This document shows positions 32,562 to 41,154 of a stretch of DNA of 64,000 nt, piece by piece. The stretch is from Prolixibacteraceae bacterium (GTDB lineage Bacteria > Bacteroidota > Bacteroidia > Bacteroidales > Prolixibacteraceae), in NCBI GenBank assembly GCA_019856515.1, contig CP082230.1:4898001-4962000 (forward strand). Direction: 5' to 3'. Position 1 is the first letter of the stretch, and every line of letters starts with the position of its first letter. The notes under the pieces were generated by a model. The model saw nothing but the letters and a program-made list of their open reading frames with translations. It had not been told where the DNA came from and searched no databases. A program made the position numbers and the translations under genes.

Positions 32562-33662
32562 ATGGCACTACAATGTGGTATCGTGGGTCTTCCAAATGTA
32601 GGAAAGTCCACTCTTTTTAATTGCCTTTCTAATGCGAAAGCACAGTCTGCAAATTTTCCATTCTGTACGATAGAACCAAATGTTGGTGTGATTACAGTTC
32701 CAGACGATCGATTGATAAAACTAGAAGAGCTTGTAAAACCTGAAAGAGTTCAGCCTGCAACAGTTGAGATTGTTGATATTGCTGGTTTGGTGAAGGGTGC
32801 AAGTAAAGGCGAAGGTCTAGGAAATAAGTTCCTTTCAAATATTAGAGAAACAGATGCAATTATCCATGTGGTTCGTTGTTTTGAAGATGATAATATTACG
32901 CACGTAGATGGATCTATTGACCCAGTACGTGATAAAGAGGTAATTGACACAGAACTTCAGTTGAAGGATCTTGAGACTGTGGAGACTCGTCTGTTGAAAG
33001 CACAGAAGATGGCTAAAACAGGGAAAGATGCAGCTGCAATTCGTTTGGTAGGTATTTTAGAAAGATATAGAGATACGCTTCTTCAAGGTAAATCAGCTCG
33101 TGTAGTTGAATTATCAGAACAGGAAGAAGAAGTGACAAAAGATCTTTATCTTTTGACGACGAAGCCTATTTTATATGTTTGTAATGTTGATGAGGCTTCT
33201 CTACGTAATGGAAATCCACATATTGATGCGTTCAAAAATGCTGTTAAAGAAGAAAATGCTGAAGTGTTGATTCTTGCCGCTGCAATTGAGGCTGATATTG
33301 CTGAATTAGAGACTTATGAAGAGCGTGAAATGTTCTTGGATGATCTTGGTATCGAAGAGCCTGGTGTTGCTAACTTGATTCGTTCTGCTTATAAATTGTT
33401 ATGTCTTGAGACCTATTTTACAGCTGGAGTAAAAGAAGTTCGTGCATGGACTTACCCTAAAGGAGCTACAGCACCACAAGCTGCAGGGGTTATCCACTCT
33501 GACTTTGAGAAAGGATTTATTCGTGCAGAGGTAATCAAATATGTTGATTATGTTGAGCTAAAGTCCGAAGCTGCATGTAAAGACAAAGGTAAAATGTCGA
33601 TTGAAGGTAAGGAGTATATTGTACAAGATGGAGATATTATGCATTTCCGTTTCAATGTATAA
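32562..33662 (+). CDS. ychF: Redox-regulated ATPase/GTPase YchF
   Basis: A 366-residue universally conserved Obg-family NTPase. G1 loop GLPNVGKST at 9-17, the conserved NFPFCTIEPNVG switch region, VDIAGLVKGASKGEGLGNKFL (G3), the NVDE motif that gives YchF its ATP preference in place of NKxD, and a C-terminal TGS domain (LETYFTAGVKEVRAWT and the closing IEGKEYIVQDGDIMHFRF). It binds ribosomes and modulates the stress response. Single-gene unit ending at a bidirectional terminator. Confidence 0.96.
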   Translation: MALQCGIVGLPNVGKSTLFNCLSNAKAQSANFPFCTIEPNVGVITVPDDRLIKLEELVKPERVQPATVEIVDIAGLVKGASKGEGLGNKFLSNIRETDAIIHVVRCFEDDNITHVDGSIDPVRDKEVIDTELQLKDLETVETRLLKAQKMAKTGKDAAAIRLVGILERYRDTLLQGKSARVVELSEQEEEVTKDLYLLTTKPILYVCNVDEASLRNGNPHIDAFKNAVKEENAEVLILAAAIEADIAELETYEEREMFLDDLGIEEPGVANLIRSAYKLLCLETYFTAGVKEVRAWTYPKGATAPQAAGVIHSDFEKGFIRAEVIKYVDYVELKSEAACKDKGKMSIEGKEYIVQDGDIMHFRFNV

Positions 33663-33680
33663 TCTCACTTTAATAGATAT

Positions 33681-33719
33681 AAAAAAGTCGTATTCAATAT
33701 CATGAATACGACTTTTTTT
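33681..33719. terminator. Bidirectional terminator between ychF and rocD
   Basis: A 15-bp perfect stem (AAAAAAGTCGTATTC against GAATACGACTTTTTT) with an 8-nt loop and T-tracts on both strands. It closes two convergent genes, the second of which ends at 33721. Confidence 0.92.
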
Positions 33720-33720
33720 A

Positions 33721-34935
33721 TTAAATGTTTACCAGTACATCCTTAATGATCTCAATAGCTTCACGTAATTGTGCCTCATTAATAACAAGTGGCGGTGTAA
33801 AACGAATATTATAATCATGGGTAGGTTTTGCTAATATACCTCTATCTTTCAACTCTAAACAGAGGTCCCAAGCACTTTTAGGGGAGGCTGCATCAATTTC
33901 TATTGCATTAAGAAGTCCTTTTCCACGAACCTCTTTGATATATCTCGATGGTATGTGTTTCATCTCTTCTCTGAAGATTTTACCTAATAGTTCACTATTG
34001 GTGATAAGATCTTCATCTTCAATGATTTTAAGTGCTTCGACTGCAACTACAGCAGCTAATGGGTTGCCTCCATATGTTGATCCATGCTCGCCAGGTCGTA
34101 TTGTAAGCATAATCTCATCATCTGCTAGTACACAAGATACAGGAAGCATTCCTCCAGAGATTGCTTTTCCTAAGACAAGGATATCTGGTCGTACACCTTC
34201 GTGATCGCAAGCAAGCATTCTACCTGTACGGCCTAGTCCTGTTTGCACTTCATCGGCTACAAGTAAGCAGTTGTGTCTTTTACAAAGTAATGAAGCATTG
34301 TGAATAAAACCATCATTGGGAACATATACTCCTGCTTCCGCTTGAATAGGTTCGATAAGTAAACCCGCAACAAGTGGATCTTTTAATACCTCTTCTAATG
34401 CATCAAGGTCATTATATGGAATTCGAATAAAACCAGGAGTATAGGGCCCGTAGCCACCATATGCAGAAGGATCGGATGACATCGAAACAATTGTGATTGT
34501 TCTTCCATGGAAGTTTCCATCACAGACTACTATCTTCGCTTCATTTTCAGGAATACCTTTAACTTCATATGCCCATTTTCGTAATAGTTTTAATGCCGTT
34601 TCGTCAGCTTCAGCTCCACTATTCATAGGGAGCATTTTATCGTACCCAAAAAGATTTGCAGTATATTTCTCCCACTCTCCTAATTGATCATTATAATAGG
34701 CTCTAGATGTAAGAGTTAGTTTTTGACACTGTTCTTGCATTACTTTTACTAGCCTTGGGTGACAGTGTCCTTGGTTGACAGCAGAATATGCTGCAAGAAA
34801 ATCCATGTATTTGTTTCCTTCAACATCCCATACATAGATGCCCTCTCCTTTACTTAAAATAGCTGGTATAGGATGATAGTTATGGGCACCATAATGGTGT
34901 TCAAGGTCCATGTAGTAGTTCGAACTCTTTTTCAT
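33721..34935 (-). CDS. rocD: Ornithine--oxo-acid aminotransferase
   Basis: A 404-residue PLP class-III aminotransferase that moves the delta-amino group of ornithine to 2-oxoglutarate, giving glutamate semialdehyde. Opening HHYGAHNYHPIP, PMNSGAEADETALKLLRKW, D228-E-V-Q (DEVQTGLGRTGR) that binds the PLP nitrogen, and the Schiff-base lysine K257 in LGKAISGG. The YGGNPLAAVVA and GKGLLNAIEI segments are typical of RocD. Arginine decarboxylase at the other window end is too far away to infer a link. Confidence 0.95.
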   Translation of the reverse strand: MKKSSNYYMDLEHHYGAHNYHPIPAILSKGEGIYVWDVEGNKYMDFLAAYSAVNQGHCHPRLVKVMQEQCQKLTLTSRAYYNDQLGEWEKYTANLFGYDKMLPMNSGAEADETALKLLRKWAYEVKGIPENEAKIVVCDGNFHGRTITIVSMSSDPSAYGGYGPYTPGFIRIPYNDLDALEEVLKDPLVAGLLIEPIQAEAGVYVPNDGFIHNASLLCKRHNCLLVADEVQTGLGRTGRMLACDHEGVRPDILVLGKAISGGMLPVSCVLADDEIMLTIRPGEHGSTYGGNPLAAVVAVEALKIIEDEDLITNSELLGKIFREEMKHIPSRYIKEVRGKGLLNAIEIDAASPKSAWDLCLELKDRGILAKPTHDYNIRFTPPLVINEAQLREAIEIIKDVLVNI

Positions 34936-35208
34936 TGAATATAGATTAAAAAATTTGAATAGCTTGTCTATAAATTTACATTTTTTAATGCATTCATCCT
35001 TTAAAATCTATAATGTTGTTTAGCATTCACTTTAATAATTATCTATCATCTGCGTTTATACTTACAGTTCAATATTTAATACACTGTAATAAGATTCTCT
35101 CAAATTATTGTATCGTGATTACTGACAAAAGGGTCAAATCATGGTTTAATGAAATAGTATTCCATTAAATTGACAGTATGAAGTTTGATGATACTTGATC
35201 TGAATTGA

Positions 35209-38200
35209 TTAAATTTTATTTCCACGATTAAGGTAATCTGTAGGGGTTAGCCCAAAGTGTTTTCTAAAATTAGAAGAGAAGTAGTTGGGGTTATTAAACC
35301 CTATTTTATCACTAATCTCAGTAATAGTATATTGTTCCGTTTTTAAGAGTTCTAACCCTTTCTGTATTCTGAATTTCATTACAAAACTACTTGTAGATTC
35401 CCCTGTGACACTCTTTAGTTTTATATGTAGATTTGATCGACTCATACCTGCGAGGTCAGCAAATGTATCTACCGAAAAATCTTTTCTGTGATAATTGCGT
35501 TGTAGGACCTTATTGATATTTTGAAGGAATTGCTGCTCTTTAGTTATGGGTTTTATGTTTTCGTCAGTACTCTCTCTTGTTTGAAAGATTTGTTTCATTT
35601 TTATATTTGTTCGCAAACTTCCAATAAGATATTCATAGAGCTTTTGTGATGAGAAAGGGGGAGAGATAATATGATCGACTCCTTTGCGTATGAATTCTAT
35701 TTCACTATTCTCGTCTAAGTCGTTACATATGATGATTAATGGAATGGCTAAAAATTTGATATTTTGTTTTATCTTTTTACACAGCTCAATAGCTTTTGTC
35801 TTCTGTGGACTATTACATAGTATTAAAATGATATCGATCTCTTTTGATGTTAATTTATTCATTGACTCGACATCAGATGACGTAAAATGGATATTAAAAT
35901 GATCTTTTAGTAATTGACCGTAGTTTTCTCGTAGCTTAATCTCTTGAGAAACAAATAGAAGGTCATAATGCCCATGGTCTTCAAGATATTTTTCAATCTT
36001 GATATCCTGGTCTTGAGGTCTATTTTCCTCTTTTTGACGAATGAATACTGTTGGTGTATCTTGGTTGTTTCTCTTTCTTAATGATATGTGTATTTTTATT
36101 TTTTTTCCAAAAAACAAGAATATAATGAACAAAATAGGCATAGCTACTCCCCACCATAACCTATTGGATTCATCTTTAATCTCGATATGTATTCTTGTTT
36201 TAATAAGAGGTAAAGAACTATTGTTCTGGGCTTTTATGTCAAGAGTATAATGGCCATCCTTTAGTTCAAAAAATGAAACTTCATGCTTTCCAGACTTAGG
36301 ACTCCAATTTTTATTCTGGTTCAAAAGTTTATATTGATACTTTACTCTATGCGCATTGTAATTTTGAGTTGTGCTGAAATATGCTTTAATGTGATAATGA
36401 TTTGATAGGAAAGTAATCTTTTCATTTGAGTGTAAGTTGTGAAATACTGTCGAATCGGTATGTTCTTTATTATATCCAATGAGTTTGTAAACGTTTAGTT
36501 TATTATTAGGATCTTTTTCTGCTTTTATAGGTTTAAACATCGTTATCCCATTTATTCCTCCAAATCCAATCGTACTATCTTTAAGTATAACACCACTATT
36601 GTTGATGAACTGGGTGTTAAGAATACCATCTTTTTTGGTGTAAAGATTTACTTCTTCTGTTTGTGTATTGTAAGAAACAACTCCTTCAGTGGTGGAGAAC
36701 CATATATTATTTTTTTTATCAGATAGGATTGTATTTATCGTGCTACCGTTGTAAATCCGCAATGGTTTGGGAGTGTAAAATGATTTTGTTATTGGATCAT
36801 AGCAGTTGATACCAGAATGTGTTCCTACCCATATTCTTCCATCATGGTCTTCTTGTATTGTTGAGACTCGATTGTCTGAAAGCTTTCCTTGTTTTTTTAT
36901 TGTCGTAAATTTAAAGAAAAGATCTCGTGAAGAGTGAAAAAGATTAAGACCATTATAGGTGCCTATCCATATTCGTTCGTGTCTATCTTGAAAAAGAACA
37001 GATATTTGTTCTGAGGTAAGTCTATTTCCTTTTTTGTCTTGTGTGTGTGGTGTTACAGTTTCTTTTGCCAAATCAAATTCAACAAGTCCTTTCCATGTCC
37101 CCACCCAAATATGTTTGTTGTGGTCTATAAGTATGTCATAGATATGATTGTCAATAAGTCGATGCTTTGTTTTAGTGCTGATTTTTAGCCATCTGGATGT
37201 GTTTTGATTTAATATAGTTAAACCATTTGCATGGGTGCCTATAATTGAAAGAGAGTCATTGATTGATTTTATGGACTGAATATTATTATCAACCCTTTGT
37301 TGTCCTTTGGAATTTCTTTGCCTAAGAATTTTATTTTGAATGTCCCATTCGCAAATACCTTCATCTGAGGTTCCGATCCAAAGATTCTTATTCGAATCTA
37401 ATTGTAGGCAGTTGACTAATTTACCAGGGATTTTAATATCTCTGTATGATATCCAATTATTCAATGTATGGAAGGGAAGGTCTGATGGTTGATGATAATT
37501 GACACCACCGAAATATGTTCCTAGCCAAGCTCCTTTGTTGGAGTGATCAATAAAGATGGAGTGAATCGAGTTATGGCTAAGAGAGAATGGGTCAACCTTA
37601 TTTTCTGAAATAACTTGTATCTCTTTGGAGAGGGTGTTATAGATGGATAAACCCTTAAATGTGCCTATCCAAAGTTTGTTTTTATCATAGAAAGCTAGAT
37701 CTCTTGTTTTATTACTTGGAAGTTGGTCTACTTTATAAAGAATATTAAAGTTTAAGTCCGTCTGAATTACTCCTAACTTTTCGGTTGCGATCCAAAAATG
37801 TTTTTGATTGGGAGAGAGAATTATTTTGTTAATGTGGAGCCCTTCAAGTATTGGTTTGGCATTAATGATTTTACGTTGTATTAGATCTAAAATAAAGATG
37901 CCGAATTCAGTATATACAACTGCACGATCTTTAAAAGAGAGTACTCCTTTAATATGATTATATTGAATGCTTTTATTTTTAATATGGATCTTTCTGAATG
38001 TACTTTTTGTTTGTTTTTTTCTGTATACATCACCATTATATCTAAAACACCATAAACTGAGCTCTGTGTCCTGTGTCATTGCTGAGACATATTTCTTTAG
38101 ACTATTGGTTTTTAGTTCATATTGGATAAAATTATCTGATAAGGGGGTGTATTGAGATACACCATTATCTGTCATGATCCACAGCTTATTGCTATTATCT

Positions 38201-38475
38201 TCAAAAATATTATGAATGAAGTTTGATCCAATAGAGGTTGAGTCTTTAGAAATATGTAGATATGGAATAATAGTATTTCCAATAATTCTATTTAGACCAT
38301 TGTGTGTTCCAACCCATATATTTTGATTTTGGTCTTTAAAAATGGTTGAGATAGTATTGTTGGTGAGACCATTTTCTTTATCAAAATGTCTAAAGTTGTA
38401 ATCATAAGTGAAAGCATGGCAATCTAATTTTAGCAGTAAGATTAGCGAAAATACTTGAATAAATAGATGTTTCAT
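35209..38475 (-). CDS. HTCS-like regulator without histidine kinase, with a degenerate receiver and AraC-type HTH
   Basis: A 1088-residue protein built like a hybrid two-component system of Bacteroidota. Signal peptide, two seven-blade propellers of Reg_prop repeats (repeated N-x-I-W-x-G-T-x-x-G-L units), a Y_Y_Y-like domain (about 710-765), one TM (about 774-790), then no HisKA or HATPase. Instead a receiver-like domain (about 837-955) follows directly and then an AraC HTH (about 985-1085: FADLAGMSRSNLHIKLKS, IGFNNPNYFSSNFRKHFGLTPTDY). The receiver's acidic pair is SQ (843-844), the phospho-acceptor Asp is Leu (886) and the Lys is Pro (939). I chose the ATG at 38475 (MKHLFIQVF) because it starts a proper signal peptide; an ATG at 38526 adds 17 residues. 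It is divergent from the Sus operon, which it probably controls. Confidence 0.88.
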   Translation of the reverse strand: MKHLFIQVFSLILLLKLDCHAFTYDYNFRHFDKENGLTNNTISTIFKDQNQNIWVGTHNGLNRIIGNTIIPYLHISKDSTSIGSNFIHNIFEDNSNKLWIMTDNGVSQYTPLSDNFIQYELKTNSLKKYVSAMTQDTELSLWCFRYNGDVYRKKQTKSTFRKIHIKNKSIQYNHIKGVLSFKDRAVVYTEFGIFILDLIQRKIINAKPILEGLHINKIILSPNQKHFWIATEKLGVIQTDLNFNILYKVDQLPSNKTRDLAFYDKNKLWIGTFKGLSIYNTLSKEIQVISENKVDPFSLSHNSIHSIFIDHSNKGAWLGTYFGGVNYHQPSDLPFHTLNNWISYRDIKIPGKLVNCLQLDSNKNLWIGTSDEGICEWDIQNKILRQRNSKGQQRVDNNIQSIKSINDSLSIIGTHANGLTILNQNTSRWLKISTKTKHRLIDNHIYDILIDHNKHIWVGTWKGLVEFDLAKETVTPHTQDKKGNRLTSEQISVLFQDRHERIWIGTYNGLNLFHSSRDLFFKFTTIKKQGKLSDNRVSTIQEDHDGRIWVGTHSGINCYDPITKSFYTPKPLRIYNGSTINTILSDKKNNIWFSTTEGVVSYNTQTEEVNLYTKKDGILNTQFINNSGVILKDSTIGFGGINGITMFKPIKAEKDPNNKLNVYKLIGYNKEHTDSTVFHNLHSNEKITFLSNHYHIKAYFSTTQNYNAHRVKYQYKLLNQNKNWSPKSGKHEVSFFELKDGHYTLDIKAQNNSSLPLIKTRIHIEIKDESNRLWWGVAMPILFIIFLFFGKKIKIHISLRKRNNQDTPTVFIRQKEENRPQDQDIKIEKYLEDHGHYDLLFVSQEIKLRENYGQLLKDHFNIHFTSSDVESMNKLTSKEIDIILILCNSPQKTKAIELCKKIKQNIKFLAIPLIIICNDLDENSEIEFIRKGVDHIISPPFSSQKLYEYLIGSLRTNIKMKQIFQTRESTDENIKPITKEQQFLQNINKVLQRNYHRKDFSVDTFADLAGMSRSNLHIKLKSVTGESTSSFVMKFRIQKGLELLKTEQYTITEISDKIGFNNPNYFSSNFRKHFGLTPTDYLNRGNKI

Positions 38476-38756
38476 ACGTCGTTCACATGAGTGTAGATAC
38501 CATCTACGGTTAAAGAATAGATTCAAAAATGATCTTAGTTTATGGTGTTATTGAAGTGTAAATATATACAATGTTTTGTCTAGAATCATTCAGAATGTTG
38601 TAAATTAATAATGTTTGTTTAAATTGCTGTTCTATAGGTTGTTATGTTGGCTGCTGTGTGGTCCATTTTTATTTTGATTCAACATATCTATCAAATATTT
38701 CAACATATATCGTTATTCTTTATGGATATCTGAATTTCATTGATGATAGGATGATA

Positions 38757-38764
38757 TACATTTG
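38757..38764 (+). promoter_or_regulatory. Likely promoter of the Sus-type operon
   Basis: TACATTTG fits TAnnTTTG and TTTC lies 18 nt upstream in the -33 position. The start codon follows 77 nt later. The gap 38476-38840 is shared with the divergent regulator gene and should hold operator sites, but no clear dyad was found. Confidence 0.5.
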
Positions 38765-38840
38765 TTGGTGATGATGAAAGGGGGATTCGTTTAAACTCTC
38801 TATCTGTTGATACATTCAAGATAACTAACAAACATTTTAT

Positions 38841-41054
38841 ATGAAAACTAACATTTTTATTAGAAGGCCACTCTTCTTAATAATGCTAATTGCAACTATA
38901 GGCCTCTTTAGTTGTGAGGAGAAGCATGAATTGAGAGACGCAGGAGTGACACCTCAAATAAGTTATGATCTATCTACTAGTGATGCAAATGTTAATGCAT
39001 CTATCATGACAATTACTAGTGATGGTACTAAATTTCAGACAGAGGCCTACACTTCAAATGAGCCAAAAACGAATTGTTTTATTACAAGTTATGTCTTGAA
39101 AAAAGCAATGCTTGGAGACCAAAACAAGTCAATTAATTTATTTAATTTGAACAAAGATAGTGGGGTAATAACTGTAGCGAAAGGAAATCACATCGATCCT
39201 GGGACTTATGTTTTAGAGATACAGGTAAATAGTTCAAGAAATTCAAGTATAATAAAAGACGCTTTTAAAATAGAAGTTGTTGAGACTGGTGCAATCTATA
39301 ACAATCGTACCGCGTTTATTGGAAAGGACTTCCTTTCAGGAGTACCTGAGATAAAGGGTAATCTTACAAATGTCAAATTTAAGATTGAGGGGGATGCACA
39401 CGGTTTTGTGATTGATGAAACCAGCGGTGAAGTCTCTTTAGAAGCTGCGAATGCATTGAAAGCTGGAGATTATGAATTGGACGTTAGGTTGATTTATGAT
39501 GGAGGAGAGTTATCTTTTCCTAATGCAATCCAATTCGTTATTGAAAAAGAAATTATTGCACCATCAGCATTTTCTTATCCAGAAACGAATGTCGAAAAAG
39601 GATTAGCAATGTTAATTGACCCTATAATCACTGGTAATGACTTGACATTTGAATTTAAACAAACACCTCCAGCTGGTTTTGTTTTGAACGACAAAACAGG
39701 TGTTGTTTCTCTACCTTTAGGTCATACGCTTTCGGTTGGTGAGTATAATGTTGAAATTACAGCTTCAAATTCAAAGGGAACAGCCGATGCTGCAATCAAA
39801 GTGAATATTGTACACCCTATCCCGAAAGCACTTCAGTATGCGATAAATGAAGTTCGTATTGTTCAAGGTAGTGGATTTACTTCTGTTGAACCGACGATGA
39901 CTAATAATGAGAATGTAACCTATGCTTTAACAGATAAGCAGTTTGCAATAAGTGATAAAGGAGTGATATCGCTAGCAGATGCAAACGGGGTTGCAGAGGG
40001 AGACTATGAATTAAATGTTGAAGTTACGTATCCGGGTGGCAAGGTAACTTTTGATAAAGCATATACTGTACATATCTCTTCAGGAGTTATTGCACCTACT
40101 GTGCTTACCTATTTAGAGACTACTGTTGTTCAAGGTGTAGAGACGGTAATTGTTCCTAATGTTGATGGTGTAGGAGTGACATTTAAGTCTAAGAATCCAC
40201 TTCCTGCTGGGATAACATTAAATAAAGATAATGGAGTTATTACCTTGGGCCAGAATAATAGTATTGCTGTACAAGATCATGAAATTATCATTATAGGAGG
40301 TAATAGTAAAGGAGAACTAGAAGCATCGTTTACACTTCATGTGGAGTCTCAGCCTAGTGACTTTAGTTATGCAGTAAATGAAATTGTTACTGGAAACAAA
40401 GGATTTACAAGTGATATGCCTACAATTACAGATGGAATTGGAGTTGCTTTTTCGATTGACCAACAGGATAAGTTTATCGTTAATCCTACAAATGGTGAGG
40501 TAGGTGTTAAAGAAGGTGTTTATATTCCAGGTGGTGTCTATGATTTAACGGTAACTGCAGATAAAAGAGGATTTAAACTAACAACCTCATATAAAGTTAC
40601 CATGTGGGAGGTTAAATATACACCAAATGTATTAGAAGGAACTACGTCAGATGCCTTAGAGGGGAATATTCCTGACATTGTTGAAGGTCCATCGGTTCCG
40701 GATAAAATTCTTCATGAAGTGAGAGGTGTTTACTATACTGGAACAATAAATGGTGTAGATTATAAAGATGTTCTCATTAAGGGTGGTGCTGCTAATTTTA
40801 CTCCAGAGGTAAAAGAAATATCTACAGCATTAGATCTAGTGAAGAGTGGAAACAACTTTAATACTAATAAGTTTAGAGATTGGGTTGGAGTACCACCAGA
40901 TGCTGCAGGAAAAGTAGGTAAAGGTATCTGGGATGGCAAAATAAAAGTTAAGTCAGGTAAACTAATTCCAGGTCACTACTCGATGGTGACAAGATTATGT
41001 GGTGATGGGGTAAAAGCAGAGATGCATCACACTATAGATATCGTAATAAAGTAA
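38841..41054 (+). CDS. Surface lipoprotein with repeated Ig/cadherin-like domains (putative glycan-binding)
   Basis: A 737-residue lipoprotein (lipobox LFSC, C25). The body is a string of beta-sandwich repeats. Two alternating types are visible: one beginning APSAFSYPETNVEKG or APTVLTYLETTVVQG and continuing with PAGF/PAGI, L-N-x-x-T/N-G-V and a G-N-S-K-G turn (about 250-335 and 425-505), and one beginning LQYAINEVRIVQGSGFTS or FSYAVNEIVTGNKGFTS (about 338-420 and 508-590). The C-terminal 130 residues form a separate domain (GVYYTGTINGVDYKDV...). It lies at the start of the SusC/SusD operon, so it may be a surface glycan-binding protein, possibly of the DUF4958 type. No enzyme motif is seen. 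Confidence 0.78.
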   Translation: MKTNIFIRRPLFLIMLIATIGLFSCEEKHELRDAGVTPQISYDLSTSDANVNASIMTITSDGTKFQTEAYTSNEPKTNCFITSYVLKKAMLGDQNKSINLFNLNKDSGVITVAKGNHIDPGTYVLEIQVNSSRNSSIIKDAFKIEVVETGAIYNNRTAFIGKDFLSGVPEIKGNLTNVKFKIEGDAHGFVIDETSGEVSLEAANALKAGDYELDVRLIYDGGELSFPNAIQFVIEKEIIAPSAFSYPETNVEKGLAMLIDPIITGNDLTFEFKQTPPAGFVLNDKTGVVSLPLGHTLSVGEYNVEITASNSKGTADAAIKVNIVHPIPKALQYAINEVRIVQGSGFTSVEPTMTNNENVTYALTDKQFAISDKGVISLADANGVAEGDYELNVEVTYPGGKVTFDKAYTVHISSGVIAPTVLTYLETTVVQGVETVIVPNVDGVGVTFKSKNPLPAGITLNKDNGVITLGQNNSIAVQDHEIIIIGGNSKGELEASFTLHVESQPSDFSYAVNEIVTGNKGFTSDMPTITDGIGVAFSIDQQDKFIVNPTNGEVGVKEGVYIPGGVYDLTVTADKRGFKLTTSYKVTMWEVKYTPNVLEGTTSDALEGNIPDIVEGPSVPDKILHEVRGVYYTGTINGVDYKDVLIKGGAANFTPEVKEISTALDLVKSGNNFNTNKFRDWVGVPPDAAGKVGKGIWDGKIKVKSGKLIPGHYSMVTRLCGDGVKAEMHHTIDIVIK

Positions 41055-41069
41055 AAGAAATAAACAAAT

Positions 41070-41091
41070 CTCTCTTCGAATTCGAAGAGAG
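41070..41091 (+). other. Perfect 22-nt palindrome before susC
   Basis: An 11-bp perfect inverted repeat without loop (CTCTCTTCGAA and its complement) in the 100-nt gap between the lipoprotein and SusC. It is followed by a second small hairpin (ATCCAA...TTGGAT). No U-tract. It could stabilise or cut the mRNA and so set the ratio between the two products, or bind a dimeric regulator. Confidence 0.5.
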
Positions 41092-41154
41092 GTTTCAATC
41101 CAAACATTTTGGATCGAATCTTAAAATATTTCATGTAATTATACCATTCGTAGT

